A DNA stretch of 64,000 nt, from NCBI GenBank assembly GCA_030141605.1, contig JAQGDQ010000224.1, forward strand, positions 299,838 to 363,837, in the 5' to 3' direction. The position numbers and the translations under genes were made by a program. Each line of letters starts with the position of its first letter. Positions within the stretch are counted from its first letter, which is position 1. This document shows positions 1 to 10,480 of this stretch, in pieces. Below the pieces are notes generated by a model, which was not told the origin of the DNA, ran no database searches, and worked only from the letters and a program-made list of their open reading frames with translations. The stretch comes from Tubiluchus corallicola. Its lineage: Eukaryota > Priapulida > Priapulimorpha > Priapulimorphida > Tubiluchidae.

Positions 1-510
1 TGGAGTCACGTTTGCCATTTTACATACCGTTGGAAATTCGCCTCTCATAATTATCTGATTAGCAATGTAAGTCATATGCGGGGCTATTACAGATGCGCTA
101 TCTTTTAGAATTTTGATAGGAATATCTGATGGTCCACTCCCTTTGTTGGAACTTAGGTTATTTAATATGTCGTTAATTTCTCCTACTGTGACGCTTTTGA
201 ATGAGAATACTGTGTTAGACGATTTGTTTTTTAATTTATTAATTATATTATTGTTAATATGAGAAGCCACTCCCTTAAAATTTCCAAGATTCAGGAATAT
301 TGCATTTAGCGCATTGGCAATATCTTTGGGTTTTGTAATAACAGTGTTGTTGATCTTAATTTCGTCAACACGCGTTAGTTTGTTACGGCATTTATTTATT
401 ACATTGTTAATAATTTTCCATTTTTCTTTGGTATTTGTTGCGTTTTTACATTGTTGTTGTATATGTTTATTTTTCAAGCATTTATTAAGATTATTAAATT
501 GATTTCTCTT
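1..510 (-). pseudogene. LINE ORF2 continuation: N-terminal part of reverse transcriptase, shifted frame
   Basis: In a different minus-strand frame, the protein resumes after the T-run near 510 and runs without stops to the window edge. It shows the usual linker between endonuclease and RT and the start of the RT domain (SGPSDIPIKILKDSA, then a segment ending FPTVCKMANVTP). A single-base indel in the homopolymer would restore one ORF2. This could be a real mutation or a sequencing or assembly error. Confidence 0.75.
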
Positions 511-2489
511 TTTTTATAATTGTTATGATTGTTTTTAGTTTTGTTCTTTTCCCATATATTATACATTCTGTTTTTCGCTATTCTTAGTTTGTCAAGTTCA
601 GGTGTTGTCCAGGTACTTTCGTTATTGAGTTTGCTTTGTTGTGGGATTTGCTTTACGTTTTTATATGGTGCATGTACATTAAGGCAATATTCGACATTAT
701 ATGTCAGAATATTAACTTGTGTATCTATTTTATCAGTCATATATATGGAGGTCCAGTTCATTTTTGCTAAGTCGATTAAGTATGAATGTTTGTTGTATTG
801 GGCGTAGTCTCTCATTAAATGCCAGACTGAATTTTGGTTATTATTATGCTGTGGGGTCATTTTATCTACTAATATTATGAAATGATGATCTGAATAATCA
901 CACGGGAAAGTATCATATGCTACGAAATTATTGTTACTATTCGAAATGAAATGGTCGATTACTGTGGCTGATGTTTTAGAAATTCGAGTAGGTTTATTGT
1001 TGTTAAGTATGTGGACATTATATTGTTTTAAAAGCTCTGTGTATGTTTTGTATGCCAGTGTGTTTGTAGCTAAAATATCAAGGTTGAAATCGCCCATTAT
1101 AAGTACTTTTTTATTTTCGAAAACACTGCGTTCTAGTTCTTCACTAAAGTATTTGAAAAATGTTTTGTGTTTGAGATTGGGTGGTCTATATATGGTTCCT
1201 ATTACATAGTTCTCAATGCTGCACCAAACAGATTCAATTTTGCCAGTTCTGATGCCTTTCATTTCTTGTGGTCTCAGGTGTGAAGGTATATACATCGCAA
1301 CCCCTCCACCTTTCTTATTTTTACATCTATCTCTTCTTATTAATGTGTGATTAGGTAATTCTATAGTGTTGCTAAGTATTTGTTTATGTAGCCAAGTTTC
1401 TGTTATGCCTACAATCAGATTTTCGGTGGCGTGAATTGTATCTTTCAGCAGCCAGTGTTTTTTGACGAGACTTTGAATATTTATATTTAGAAATTTGATG
1501 TTCTTTTTATAAGTAATCATGAATTTTTTTAGCTTATCACTGGTATTATTATTGTTGGTGTTATTATTATTATTATTTGGCAAAATGGGTCCAGGGTTAG
1601 TTTCGATACCACCAAGTATAAGTAGTAAACGAATTATGGTTAAAATGTAAGCCAGTTCAGAACATGAGTATAGAGTGCTTTCAAATTTAGATGAAATCTG
1701 TAATTTTTCCAATTTTTTTAGAGCTACGTATTTTAGATTGACATGACGCATTTGTCTTATAGCACTGAGGTACACAACTTTTAAGATGGATACAAATCTT
1801 TTTAAAATAAATTGCATAGAGTGTCTTATTCTATCGCTATTTACAGGAAAAGCAATGAAAAAGTTGTTTAAATTACCTTTAGTCATTACATTACAAATTA
1901 CTGTTACGTAGATCATTTTCAGTTTTAGTATGGAGAGTAATGTACGTAGTATAACTAAGACGTAAGCATAGTTACAATAAAAGAACTTAACTGTTTGATA
2001 TTTGGCGTTAAATATACAAAGGCTCCCATGATCACAAATAAATTTGGTAATTTTATGATAAGATACGTTAGAAATATCAACTATGATACAAGAAGTAAAT
2101 TCGTATGGTTTCCAAAATGTACCTATTAACACAAATAAAATAACTTTAACTTGCAGTTTTTTTGCAGTAATACAGCAGCATAGTATCAAGCTTACACAGT
2201 AAAACGTTACACATGCGTGGTAAATTAATTTTAGAACGATCATAAGGATACTAATATCGATTGTGAGTAAAAGGGCTTGTATAGAATACAGTACTATAAG
2301 AAGTAAATATTTCCTATTATGTAATAACGTGGGTGAGATAATTGTTATTATAATACTAGTATACACAATTGTTACGTTATAATCTTTACACGAGTTAGGA
2401 TGGATTGGCCTATTTTGCCATATTATGTAAAAATTCACTAGCAGCAGTGCTAAAAATTTTCTGTTATTCAGTGTCATCATTAAAATCAT
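474..2489 (-). CDS. LINE ORF2: hydrophobic N-terminus, 2A-like peptide, APE endonuclease
   Basis: This is the replication polyprotein of the LINE. Residues about 1-290 are rich in hydrophobic stretches that look like several membrane segments. At about residue 293-301 lies LGGIETNPGP, a 2A-like motif (NPG|P, bases about 1588-1614) where ribosomes can skip a peptide bond. An Asn-rich linker follows, then an APE-type endonuclease with the expected motifs in order: LNINIQS, GITETWL, RRDR...GGGVAMY, GTIYRPP, MGDFNLD, VIDHF, YSDHHF. The frame ends at 474 just after a run of seven T (about 510-517, plus strand); the RT continues in another frame. The 2A motif has Gly where the classic motif has Asp, so skipping efficiency is uncertain. 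Confidence 0.85.
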   Translation of the reverse strand: MILMMTLNNRKFLALLLVNFYIIWQNRPIHPNSCKDYNVTIVYTSIIITIISPTLLHNRKYLLLIVLYSIQALLLTIDISILMIVLKLIYHACVTFYCVSLILCCCITAKKLQVKVILFVLIGTFWKPYEFTSCIIVDISNVSYHKITKFICDHGSLCIFNAKYQTVKFFYCNYAYVLVILRTLLSILKLKMIYVTVICNVMTKGNLNNFFIAFPVNSDRIRHSMQFILKRFVSILKVVYLSAIRQMRHVNLKYVALKKLEKLQISSKFESTLYSCSELAYILTIIRLLLILGGIETNPGPILPNNNNNNTNNNNTSDKLKKFMITYKKNIKFLNINIQSLVKKHWLLKDTIHATENLIVGITETWLHKQILSNTIELPNHTLIRRDRCKNKKGGGVAMYIPSHLRPQEMKGIRTGKIESVWCSIENYVIGTIYRPPNLKHKTFFKYFSEELERSVFENKKVLIMGDFNLDILATNTLAYKTYTELLKQYNVHILNNNKPTRISKTSATVIDHFISNSNNNFVAYDTFPCDYSDHHFIILVDKMTPQHNNNQNSVWHLMRDYAQYNKHSYLIDLAKMNWTSIYMTDKIDTQVNILTYNVEYCLNVHAPYKNVKQIPQQSKLNNESTWTTPELDKLRIAKNRMYNIWEKNKTKNNHNNYKKREINLIILINA

Positions 2490-2585
2490 AATAGAATAGT
2501 AAAAAAAGGAGTTTTATAACAGGTTTACGCAGACTAGCTTTAAAGTTCAGAGTAATGTCTAAAACCAAGCTAAACGATACTAGGC

Positions 2586-4139
2586 CTATATGAACTTGGA
2601 GATAAGCTCTTTAAAGGCTTTGGTTAGTATGTTTTCAATCTCGGATTTTACAACTGGTTCCTGAGTTAACAGCAGCGGTTCATTTTGGCTTGGCAGTGTT
2701 GTAGAACATTTATTAGGATAATGAGCTTTAGCCGATTCTGTGTAGTACAAACTGCTTCGTTCAGATGGCTCTCTCCGGTTCGAAACGGAGTAGGCTCGCT
2801 GTGGGTCGTTAATTACTGGCGTTGGGAGAAGACCAGGTTTCTTAACTGCGTCTGAATAGCTGGTATTGTGAGATGAACCAATACGTAAATTAAACGAGTT
2901 ATTTAGGCGCGAAATTGCAGAATTGTGTTGGTATGGGTTTGTATGGGACATTGGCTTGCGTCTTGTTTTCACGTACCAACGCTTAGGATCATTGTGTAAA
3001 CATAAGTTCAGTCGTTCTGCTAATTTTGATACACCAGCACGACTTAAATGTAAACCGTCTCTTGCCATTAACCCTTCAGCTAAAAAATGACTTTGAATGT
3101 TGCACAATAAATAGCCCTCTTTGTTAGCTAAATAGACTAGATCATCATTGAAAGAGCGTATAAGCTCGTTTGTCAGAAAGATATTACATGGTTTTGCATT
3201 AAAATGCTTACTTTTTGAAGTCAGCGGTATATTACAAATAAAAATGTTTGCAGCTTTAAACTTACTTGCAATGTTTTTTGCACAGTTGTCTGCAATTGTA
3301 ATGATGTCTCTAACTGATGATTCTTTGTCGATTTGCTGTCCAACCTCGTCGCATTTTTGCGCTAGCCGTCTTATGTCATTTACACCACAAGCGATGATCA
3401 CATTTTCAAGCTTCATAGCTGGATAATGGTTTAACACTTTTGTGCTTAACTCTTCTAATGTTAAGCCTCTGTATGAGTGTACCTGGACGTTTTGCCCGAT
3501 GTCCTTTGGATTTAAGTATACGGTCCGTGAGTCTCCCAGGACTAGCGTTTGAGTGGTTGCATGTATGGTCTTATGATTTTTCCTTCTTTGATTCACAGTT
3601 ATTGTGGCATTGCAAGTTTCCTTTTCCTGCAAGGTTTCGCCCTGCGATGGAAGGTCATTATTGCCGTGTTTCGATGAGGAGGTGTCTCCATTCACAAGCA
3701 AAGTTTGACTTGCTTCATCTGTGTGACTGGGATCTTTGGAGGAATTATCACTTGTTTGGTTGCTTACATTTCGTTTTCTTTTTTGTAGTTCAGAGAGTTC
3801 CGTTGATAATTTATGAACCTTTTCGATGAGAGTTGACTGCTCTTTATAGCTGGCAGCTAGTTTTGACTCCAAGCATTGAATTGTCTTTTTACTCTCTTTT
3901 TCCTCATTTTTGGTTTTTATTTGTAAGGCAATTAGCATTTGTTTATATCGTTCGCCCTCTGGATCACCAACAAGTACGAAGTCGGGAAACACAATTTCTG
4001 CCGCCTCGTGTCCATCATTTCCCATATTCGTCGTTTGCCTATGTTTTTTGAAGCACCTTTCGCACGTTGCAAGAAATAGCTGATTTTTATTTATTGGATT
4101 TTTTGCACTTTTGCAAAGCGTGCAACTTTTCCTTGCCAT
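2586..4139 (-). CDS. LINE ORF1: zinc-binding, coiled-coil, SGNH/GDSL-hydrolase-like protein
   Basis: A 517-residue ORF1 starting at an ATG directly after the 5' UTR. The N-terminus has paired cysteines (CTLC ... CERC), likely a zinc ribbon or PHD-like finger. Residues about 80-130 are Lys/Glu/Leu-rich and look like a coiled coil. Residues about 195-375 form an SGNH-hydrolase-like domain: GDSR (nucleophile Ser block), CGVND (oxyanion Asn block) and DGLHLSRAG (Asp/His block), so the catalytic residues appear kept. The C-terminal 130 residues are basic and Ser-rich, suitable for RNA binding. SGNH-type ORF1 proteins are known from CR1/L2-group LINEs; the esterase substrate is unknown. It stops 97 bp before the ORF2 start. 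Confidence 0.85.
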   Translation of the reverse strand: MARKSCTLCKSAKNPINKNQLFLATCERCFKKHRQTTNMGNDGHEAAEIVFPDFVLVGDPEGERYKQMLIALQIKTKNEEKESKKTIQCLESKLAASYKEQSTLIEKVHKLSTELSELQKRKRNVSNQTSDNSSKDPSHTDEASQTLLVNGDTSSSKHGNNDLPSQGETLQEKETCNATITVNQRRKNHKTIHATTQTLVLGDSRTVYLNPKDIGQNVQVHSYRGLTLEELSTKVLNHYPAMKLENVIIACGVNDIRRLAQKCDEVGQQIDKESSVRDIITIADNCAKNIASKFKAANIFICNIPLTSKSKHFNAKPCNIFLTNELIRSFNDDLVYLANKEGYLLCNIQSHFLAEGLMARDGLHLSRAGVSKLAERLNLCLHNDPKRWYVKTRRKPMSHTNPYQHNSAISRLNNSFNLRIGSSHNTSYSDAVKKPGLLPTPVINDPQRAYSVSNRREPSERSSLYYTESAKAHYPNKCSTTLPSQNEPLLLTQEPVVKSEIENILTKAFKELISKFI

Positions 4140-4320
4140 TCATGTATGTCTTTTAACATATACTTTGTTCGACGTAGTATCTTTTAACTATAAGTAAATT
4201 TGTACAGCCTTGGCCTCACGGCCTAATCACAATCTATTCAACACTAACTGGTATAATTAGCAACCGGAGCACGAGACAAACGATGTGCACCGGACAACTG
4301 ACAACTGACCATCTTGACTC

Positions 4321-5149
4321 TTAAATCTTGAAAATCGTACATAAGTTTTTTCCCTCTTTAGAATTTTTCAGCAAGCTCACAAAATGTCTTCCAGAAGCTC
4401 CGTTATTGGGGATCAATTTCTCCGGAAGTGTTTAATAGGGTTGATAAAACAATAAACTCCTGACAAAGTTTTTCACCCGGCCAAAACTTGTAGAGTAATC
4501 TGAATATATTAGCTCAAAGTTCATAGTTCTCTAATATCGAATTTGACAATTCATAAATATGATATTATATTGTTTGTATTTTTCCCTGCAAGTTTATGTA
4601 AAAAAAAGCTCCCTTGAAACTCTGTAATCCAGCCGTACTTAGTTTCCAATAATTCAGACCCGCAAATGTGTAGACGTTACCTGGTGTTTTCCATGCTCAT
4701 CCATGCGGATTCCTTCCGCGGCGATTTGTTTCGCTCTGACGAAGATCGCATCCGTGACTGTCTGTTTGCTCATTATCATCTAACGACAGCAGCTGAACGA
4801 ATAAAAACATTTTTTGATGAAATGGTGACACTTTTATAAGTTTTTTACTGTTAAATTACATTCTTACCTAATGCAGTACCAAAATGAATAAAAACATTTT
4901 TTTCAAGAAATGATTCAACATGTCCAACATTAGTACGTTTGTTACAATAAAATTAACGCAGGTTAGTTCTCAGTTAAACAATGCTAAAATTAGCTTCACC
5001 TTGTCTGAATTTTTTATTTGCATTAACTTTGCTTATTTTTTCAAAATTGACCTTTTCCGGTTGCAAGCTGGACCTTCGGCATCCGGCGCTGCTAAAGAGA
5101 CAGATTGTCCAAATGTACCCAAAAAGCAATAAATCTAGCCTTTTTCAGA
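4321..5149. other. Spacer without recognised gene
   Basis: AT-rich sequence between the LINE 5' end and the next repeat. Short open frames around 4920-5166 look accidental. I see no conserved motif or clear repeat here. Confidence 0.4.
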
Positions 5150-5603
5150 CAATCTTAGTCTATTGAGTAGGTTAGTCTGGTGTACACTTGCGTGATCGTA
5201 CACACTATTTTATTGATCGCCTGGTTGCTACAGCCCGAGAGAAGTGTCTGCTGTGAAGAACTCGAGGAAAACTAACAGATCAGCCAAGGACAAACTAAGG
5301 TTGTCTTGTCTTTTAAGAGGAATTTCTCCTTAAAAATAGAGTAGACTTGAAGCCAAAGTGTATAGACTGTTGCATTAGCTTTGCTATAATTTTCTGCATT
5401 AGCCAATTTCACACAAGTGGCACTGTACATTGTTATAGTGCAAACACTGCAGTTACTGAAAGCTTTTTTTATTTTTCTTCATTAACAATTGGTTTTTAAT
5501 TTGTTTAAGGTGAGCAAATGCATTTCATAAATAACTTTGCATGAAAATCCATTGTCTGAGGAGTAGAAACCTACAAAAAAGGCTTAAGGTCCTGAAGGAG
5601 TTA
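5150..5603 (+). repeat. Dispersed repeat, copy 1 (second copy at about 40190-40640)
   Basis: About 450 bp match a segment of LOXHD1 intron 3 in the same orientation. Shared stretches include TATTGATCGCCTG, TTGCTACAGCCC and CACACAAGTG. The right end reads GGTCCTGAAGGAGTTAA, and an inverted version TTAACTCCTTCAGGACC occurs at 46564. The element is therefore probably a DNA transposon or MITE with that terminal repeat and a TTAA target, as piggyBac-like elements use. Class is inference. Confidence 0.65.
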
Positions 5604-5995
5604 ATATTGTGATCTTATATATTACTAGTAATATAAACATATGGGGGGCAGGCCTGCAAGTAGCGGAAGTTGTGAAAGTGCCGGAATTCCGTCTCTTCGA
5701 TCAGCTTGCACAGTCAGTCAGCTATCAATAAGCAGTGTAGCGATGAGGAAATGTGACAGAAATCTATCTCTTCTGTCTGTTCTAGCTGTCAAGCAGCAAA
5801 AGTGAAGAAACTTCAGCTTTTCGTGTGGGGTAGCGCCTGTGGAACAGGCCAGCAAGTAACTGAGAAAGCAGAAACCCCTCAATTCTATCTATTCTATCTG
5901 TATCCTGCTCTTGAGCTAACAGAATTGAATGAAGTTGAGTCCGAGTTGAATGTCTAGCTCCCATGCCCAGTGCTGCCATCTACAGCAGCTTTTTT
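5604..5995. other. Spacer, possibly LINE 3' UTR
   Basis: No gene recognised. On the minus strand it lies directly 3' of the RT remnant at 5996-6530 and may be its untranslated end. A 65-codon minus frame at 5782-5979 has no family signature. Confidence 0.35.
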
Positions 5996-6530
5996 TCAAC
6001 CACTTGCTGGTGAGCAAATAAACAGTGAACCACCTAAACTGCCAGTGTGCCGATACTTCCAATGACATGACCCTTGTCCTGATATCACTTTACACCACAC
6101 AGCCCTGTCACCCGTAATCGCCCATGTCTCTGTATTTTTGATATTTAATGGTGTATTGATAAGATCTTTTTGGATGAAATTGATGTAAGTCAGCAGCTGT
6201 CTTCTTAGCGGTTTCTTTTCTTTCTGCAGTGCTTCTCTGAAAGCTAATTTTAGAGCCATCATCTGGTAGTTTTATAACATGTTGTAACCATCTTAATCTT
6301 CTCCTTTTGATTTTAACTATCCATTCCTCTGCCTTGACTTTATTATACCCGATCCTGCTTTAATATTTTCCTGAGATTTTATTCCTAGGCTAGAGTTTCT
6401 TCTGTGGAATGCATCAATTTCAGATTTGTGTTGTGCTTTGAATATCCATAATTCTGAGTTGTGGAGAAACTAAATTCCCACAATTGCAGCAAAGATTCTT
6501 AATTTGTTTCTACACTGACCCTTTTACTTT
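5996..6530 (-). pseudogene. LINE reverse-transcriptase C-terminal remnant
   Basis: On the minus strand, with several stops, the translation shows FLHNSELWIF ... IDAFHRR, then (with a frame change) RRRLRWLQHVIKLPDD, and LAFREALQKEKKPLRRQLL ... INFIQKDL. This order (SELW, F-RR, RLRWLGH, GRP-like basic block, KDL) is the standard C-terminal tail of non-LTR RT proteins. It is decayed and lacks the catalytic RT core. The open frame 6262-5996 is only its last part. Confidence 0.7.
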
Positions 6531-6574
6531 CAAAAATTTTGGAATATGCAGCTAATTTGATTTCAAGCCTGTTT

Positions 6575-8112
6575 CACAGGATCAGGTAAATAAGTACCTC
6601 AGTGCCATTGGTAACAAAAAGGCGACTGGCCTTGACAATATTCCTGTAAAAATTCTGAAACTAGTCAAAGAGGCCTTTCTGCCTCAATTAACTGGTCTCA
6701 TAAATCAGATGTTTGACTGTTCAGTTTTTCCAGATGAATTTAAGCATGCTCGCGTCACCCCAGTGTTCAAAAAAGATGATGCGCTGAACAAGAAAAACTA
6801 CCGTCCAGTCAGTGTTCTTCCTATAGCTTCAAAGGTGTTTGAGAGAGCCATGGTGGACCAGCTTGGCGACCATATGTCCCGACACTTTCACCCACTCTTG
6901 TCAGCCTACCGTAGTGGATACAGCTGCCAGTCAGCACTGTTAGGGTTAACCGAAGAGTGGAGGAAGGGACTGGAGGCCGGTAACTATGTTGGTGCCATCC
7001 TGATGGATCTTTCAAAGGCGTTTGACAGCCTTCCACACAATTTATTGTTGGAAAAGTTAAGGTGCTATAATTTATCAGAAAATGCTGTAAATTTGATCAA
7101 AAGCTACCTTACTGACAGAAAACAACTTGTTCAGATCGGGAACGTCAAGAGCTCACCCCTTCCTATGGATAAAGGCGTTCCTCAGGGATCCTTAACTGGA
7201 CCTGTACTTTTTAATTGTTTTATTAATGATATCTTCCATTTTGTCAGTAAATCCACCTTGTACAACTATGCTGATGATAATACTGTTTCCTACTCCAGTA
7301 AATCATTTAATGATATGAAACAAACCTTAGAAGTTGAAAGTAACGCACTGGTCGACTGGTTTGCTTCCAACCAGTTTCAGGGGATTGCTGTGGGCAAAAT
7401 TACACACGACCTGAAACCTACTTTCAACATCAAAGGAGCGGATATTGAATGTACAGATGAGGTGAAACTTCTTGGTGTAAATATAGACTATCGCCTGAAT
7501 TTTGACTCGCACATTTCAGCCCTGTGCAAAAAAGCAGCTAAACAGATTAATGTTCTACGCCGTATTGGGCGAAACCTGTCGGTAAAATGTCGAAAACTCA
7601 TCTACCTTTCGTTTGTCAAGTCGAATTTTAATTTCTGCCCCGTAATCTGGCATTTCTGTAGTACATCAAATAGCCAGAAGTTAGAGCGTTTGAATTTCAG
7701 AGCGCTCCGTCTAGATTATAATTATTTCGAAAGTACCTACGAAAATCTATTGTTTAAAGACAATTTTGTGTCTCTTCAACTTCAGAGACAACGTCTCATT
7801 GCTATCGAAGTATTCAAGATTTTGTCCAAAAACTGCCCGTCCTATCTCTATGGACTGATAGAGGAACGAAAGCAAAACCGCTACTTCCTCAGAAAAATGA
7901 ACACTGCAGAACACCCTACATATGATGGTGTTACATACGGAAAGAAAAGTTTCTCTTATTATGGAGCCACATTGTGGAATGAATTACCAAACTGTCTCCG
8001 AATGGCCGAAAATCTTGGGGAATTTAAACGTCTAATTAACTCATGGACTGGTGCATCATGTAAATGTGCCATTTGTAAATTCAGCGAACTTCCCAATTTT
8101 ATTAAGTCTTAA
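6575..8112 (+). pseudogene. 5'-truncated LINE reverse transcriptase (ORF2 3' part)
   Basis: Open reading runs from about 6575 (no start codon in context; ATG at 6709) to the stop at 8112. The RT domain is nearly whole: ATGLDNIPVKIL, RVTPVFKKDD, NYRPVSVLP, MDLSKAFDSLPH (first Asp), GVPQGSLTGPVLFN, then YADDNT (catalytic Asp pair), and the tail KLLGVNID and LWNELPN. The endonuclease is missing, typical of 5' truncation during target-primed reverse transcription. A small deletion seems to remove residues between SNQFQ and GIAVGK compared with relatives (inference). The 3' UTR probably runs to about 8400, ending in TAATAAATATTATC-type repeats. No target-site duplication was found. Confidence 0.85.
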
Positions 8113-8399
8113 TTAAATGCTGAATGTGTTGGCAGGAAAATTTTTTATTGACCATAGCTTTTTGTGTAAATTTTAGAAAATGTCACTGCCTAAATTTTTA
8201 CTGTCTCAAATTTTTACTGTCTTTCATGTAGGTGGCATCTAAAAGTTTTTAAGAAGTACATATTATTACCATGTTATCGCTCATATACATTATGTTTGAT
8301 ATCGGTTTACGAGCTTTAAGCTCATGTTTTACAAATATGTACTGTTTTATATCATACCGATGAAAATAAATATTATCTTATCTAATAATAAATATTATC

Positions 8400-9040
8400 T
8401 AATGCTAACGTTTTTCTTCTTGGCGTAACTTCTTAAAACTCACTTCCCAGCAGCGTGAAATGTCACTATGCAAGATCTTAGACAAGTTTGTTTGTCGTGC
8501 CTTTCCGTATTTTTTCACGACTTATTTCTATGTTCATAGTTTTGCACTTGGTCAATTAATTAATTTATTAATAATTAGTCATTCAATTAATCATCTTTAC
8601 CTACCTTATGATGCTTAGGTTCTTTTTGCAAAGTACAAATTCTGCCTGGGTTCTAATCCTGGGTTATAAATGTCAGATATTAGGTCTTCAAGTGAAGTTT
8701 TATAATTGCAGACCAGATCTTTTGTTACACAATAGCTATCCAGCCACATTGTTTAAACAAAAGTGCTTAGGTCTCTGTCAGAGACATGTGTCATTATTAT
8801 ATGCATGGATAAAAAAATTTGCTCGCCTGATCCACTCTTTTATTAGCCTGTACCAGATGGCGAGTGCCATCTGGTAGTGAATGTTAGCCGACTGATCAGT
8901 ATTTTTGGATTCCAGTTAGTTCATCTTTTGTCTACTGAGCACAGTTTGTCTGCTTCCTTGTGCACCAGCTTGCGTGATATTATAAGAGATTTCTAGTACA
9001 TGCAAATTTGTCCAAGTAGATTTGAAGGTGCTGTTACAGT
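8400..9040. other. Spacer with a perfect 11-bp hairpin at 8851-8876
   Basis: No gene recognised. TACCAGATGGC, a GAGT loop and its exact complement form an inverted repeat at 8851-8876. It lies 3' of the minus-strand LINE fossil that ends near 9040 and may belong to that element's 3' end. Confidence 0.4.
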
Positions 9041-10480
9041 AGTGCTATTGATAATATATCTTCAAGCATTGAATTCCATAATTCCATAGGTTTACCTCCG
9101 CATTTGAGAAACTAAACTTGTATACATCCAACCTGAACTGTCTTTTATATATTTTATACCTGTGTCCTCTTGTTACTGAGGGGCAGCAATCAAAGAACAT
9201 TGCAGGATATAATGAAGTCCGAAACACCTGTGAACATTTTACACATTTCGATTAGATGTCCTCTAGTAGGCTACGTCTATGTTCAGGGCTGTGTAGTTTG
9301 AGTTCCTGTAGTTTGTCCTCGTATGCACTGTTGTTTAACCCAGAGAAATTTTCACTGTTCTCCCTTGGATTTTCGATAGAGCTGAAAATAATATCTTTGA
9401 CATAACGTGGGTTCCCCAAACTTGGCTTGATATTCAATGTGTGGCCTGACTAAGGTTTTATATATTGGTACGTTTCTATTCATACTAAGAATAGTTTTAA
9501 AGGTGGCTCCAAGTATCTGATTTTCCTTGGCAACTTTAACATCATTGACAGGTATTCGAAATTTGAGTTGGTTGTCCACAACAACACCCAAGCCTTTCTC
9601 AGAAGTAACCAATGGCAGGAATCTCCCATGAAATTGATAACCTAAATCACCTTGCAAGTCAGATTGTAACAGATTGTAACTAGGATACACACCATGTAAG
9701 CTTAACATGCAAATTTGCTCAGTTTCGAGATGATACTGCTATCAATGTTGTCAATAGTCCTAGTACACTGCCTTGGGGTACTCCAGAAATAATTAACTGG
9801 AAGTGTCAATGATTGTTAGTTTTGTACTGTCTGTTAGCTTTCTATTTGTCAACCATTCTTTGGTCCAACTAAAAAGTTTACCAAGGACACCATGGGCTTG
9901 TAGTTCGACAAGTACACATTGATGAGGTGCCCTATCAAAAGTCCAAGGTCCAAATATCCCAAGTCCAAATATGTAATACCAACTGAAGACCCAGTGTCAA
10001 TATAACTCAAAGAAGTCTAACAGATTGGTCACAATTGAACGTCATTTGAATAGTAAATTATTGCTAAATAACTTAGTGAAAATGTTCTGCATCTGCACTA
10101 CAAGTATTTTACAGGCTATCTTGTCAAGGAGATTGGTCTATATAGTTGCTGCTACACTTCTGGAACCTTATGTATTGGCGTAATAGTAGAGAGCTTCTTT
10201 CTAGTGTGTTTGCATCTATCAATGATTTACGGTAGACAATAGTTGATGGTTCAGTAATTATACAGTGCAGTTTTAAGTACATAGTTTAATGCAATAGATC
10301 AAGTCCTGGTGCAGAGTTGACATTAGTGTTTTGGTAATAATCCTCCTTAATATCAATGTCTTAACTGTAGTGGTATATCGGTTGTAGAATCAATTGAAGG
10401 TAACGTTGACACATTCTCACTAGTAAACAAGGTGTTGAAAACCTCATTCAGAATTTTCAGCCAGATAATGAGGGTCTGTC
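9040..10480 (-). pseudogene. Old LINE reverse transcriptase fossil
   Basis: The minus strand shows scattered but ordered RT pieces broken by many stops: FDRAPHQCVLVELQAHG and a following WLTNRK (about 9945-9855), then VTSEKGLGVVVDNQLKFR, VNDVKVAKENQILG and YKTLVRPHIEY (about 9610-9440), and the tail to about 9045. The longest open pieces are 9708-9352 and 9227-9045. This is the RT palm-to-thumb part of a jockey/CR1-type LINE, unable to encode protein now. Confidence 0.75.

Larger units (their letters stand above)
1..4320 (-). mobile_element. CR1/L2-like non-LTR retrotransposon (LINE), 3' part outside window
   Basis: Read on the minus strand, this holds ORF1 (4139-2586), ORF2 (from 2489) with an APE-type endonuclease, and the start of the reverse transcriptase, which runs off the window at base 1. 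An ORF1 with zinc-binding cysteines, coiled coil and SGNH esterase fold, followed by an APE-EN/RT ORF2, is the known layout of CR1/L2/Crack-group LINEs. The 5' UTR is taken as about 4140-4320; its exact end is not visible. Apart from one frame change near 500-520 both frames are open, so the copy is young. Group assignment (CR1 versus L2 versus Crack) is inference. Confidence 0.88.
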
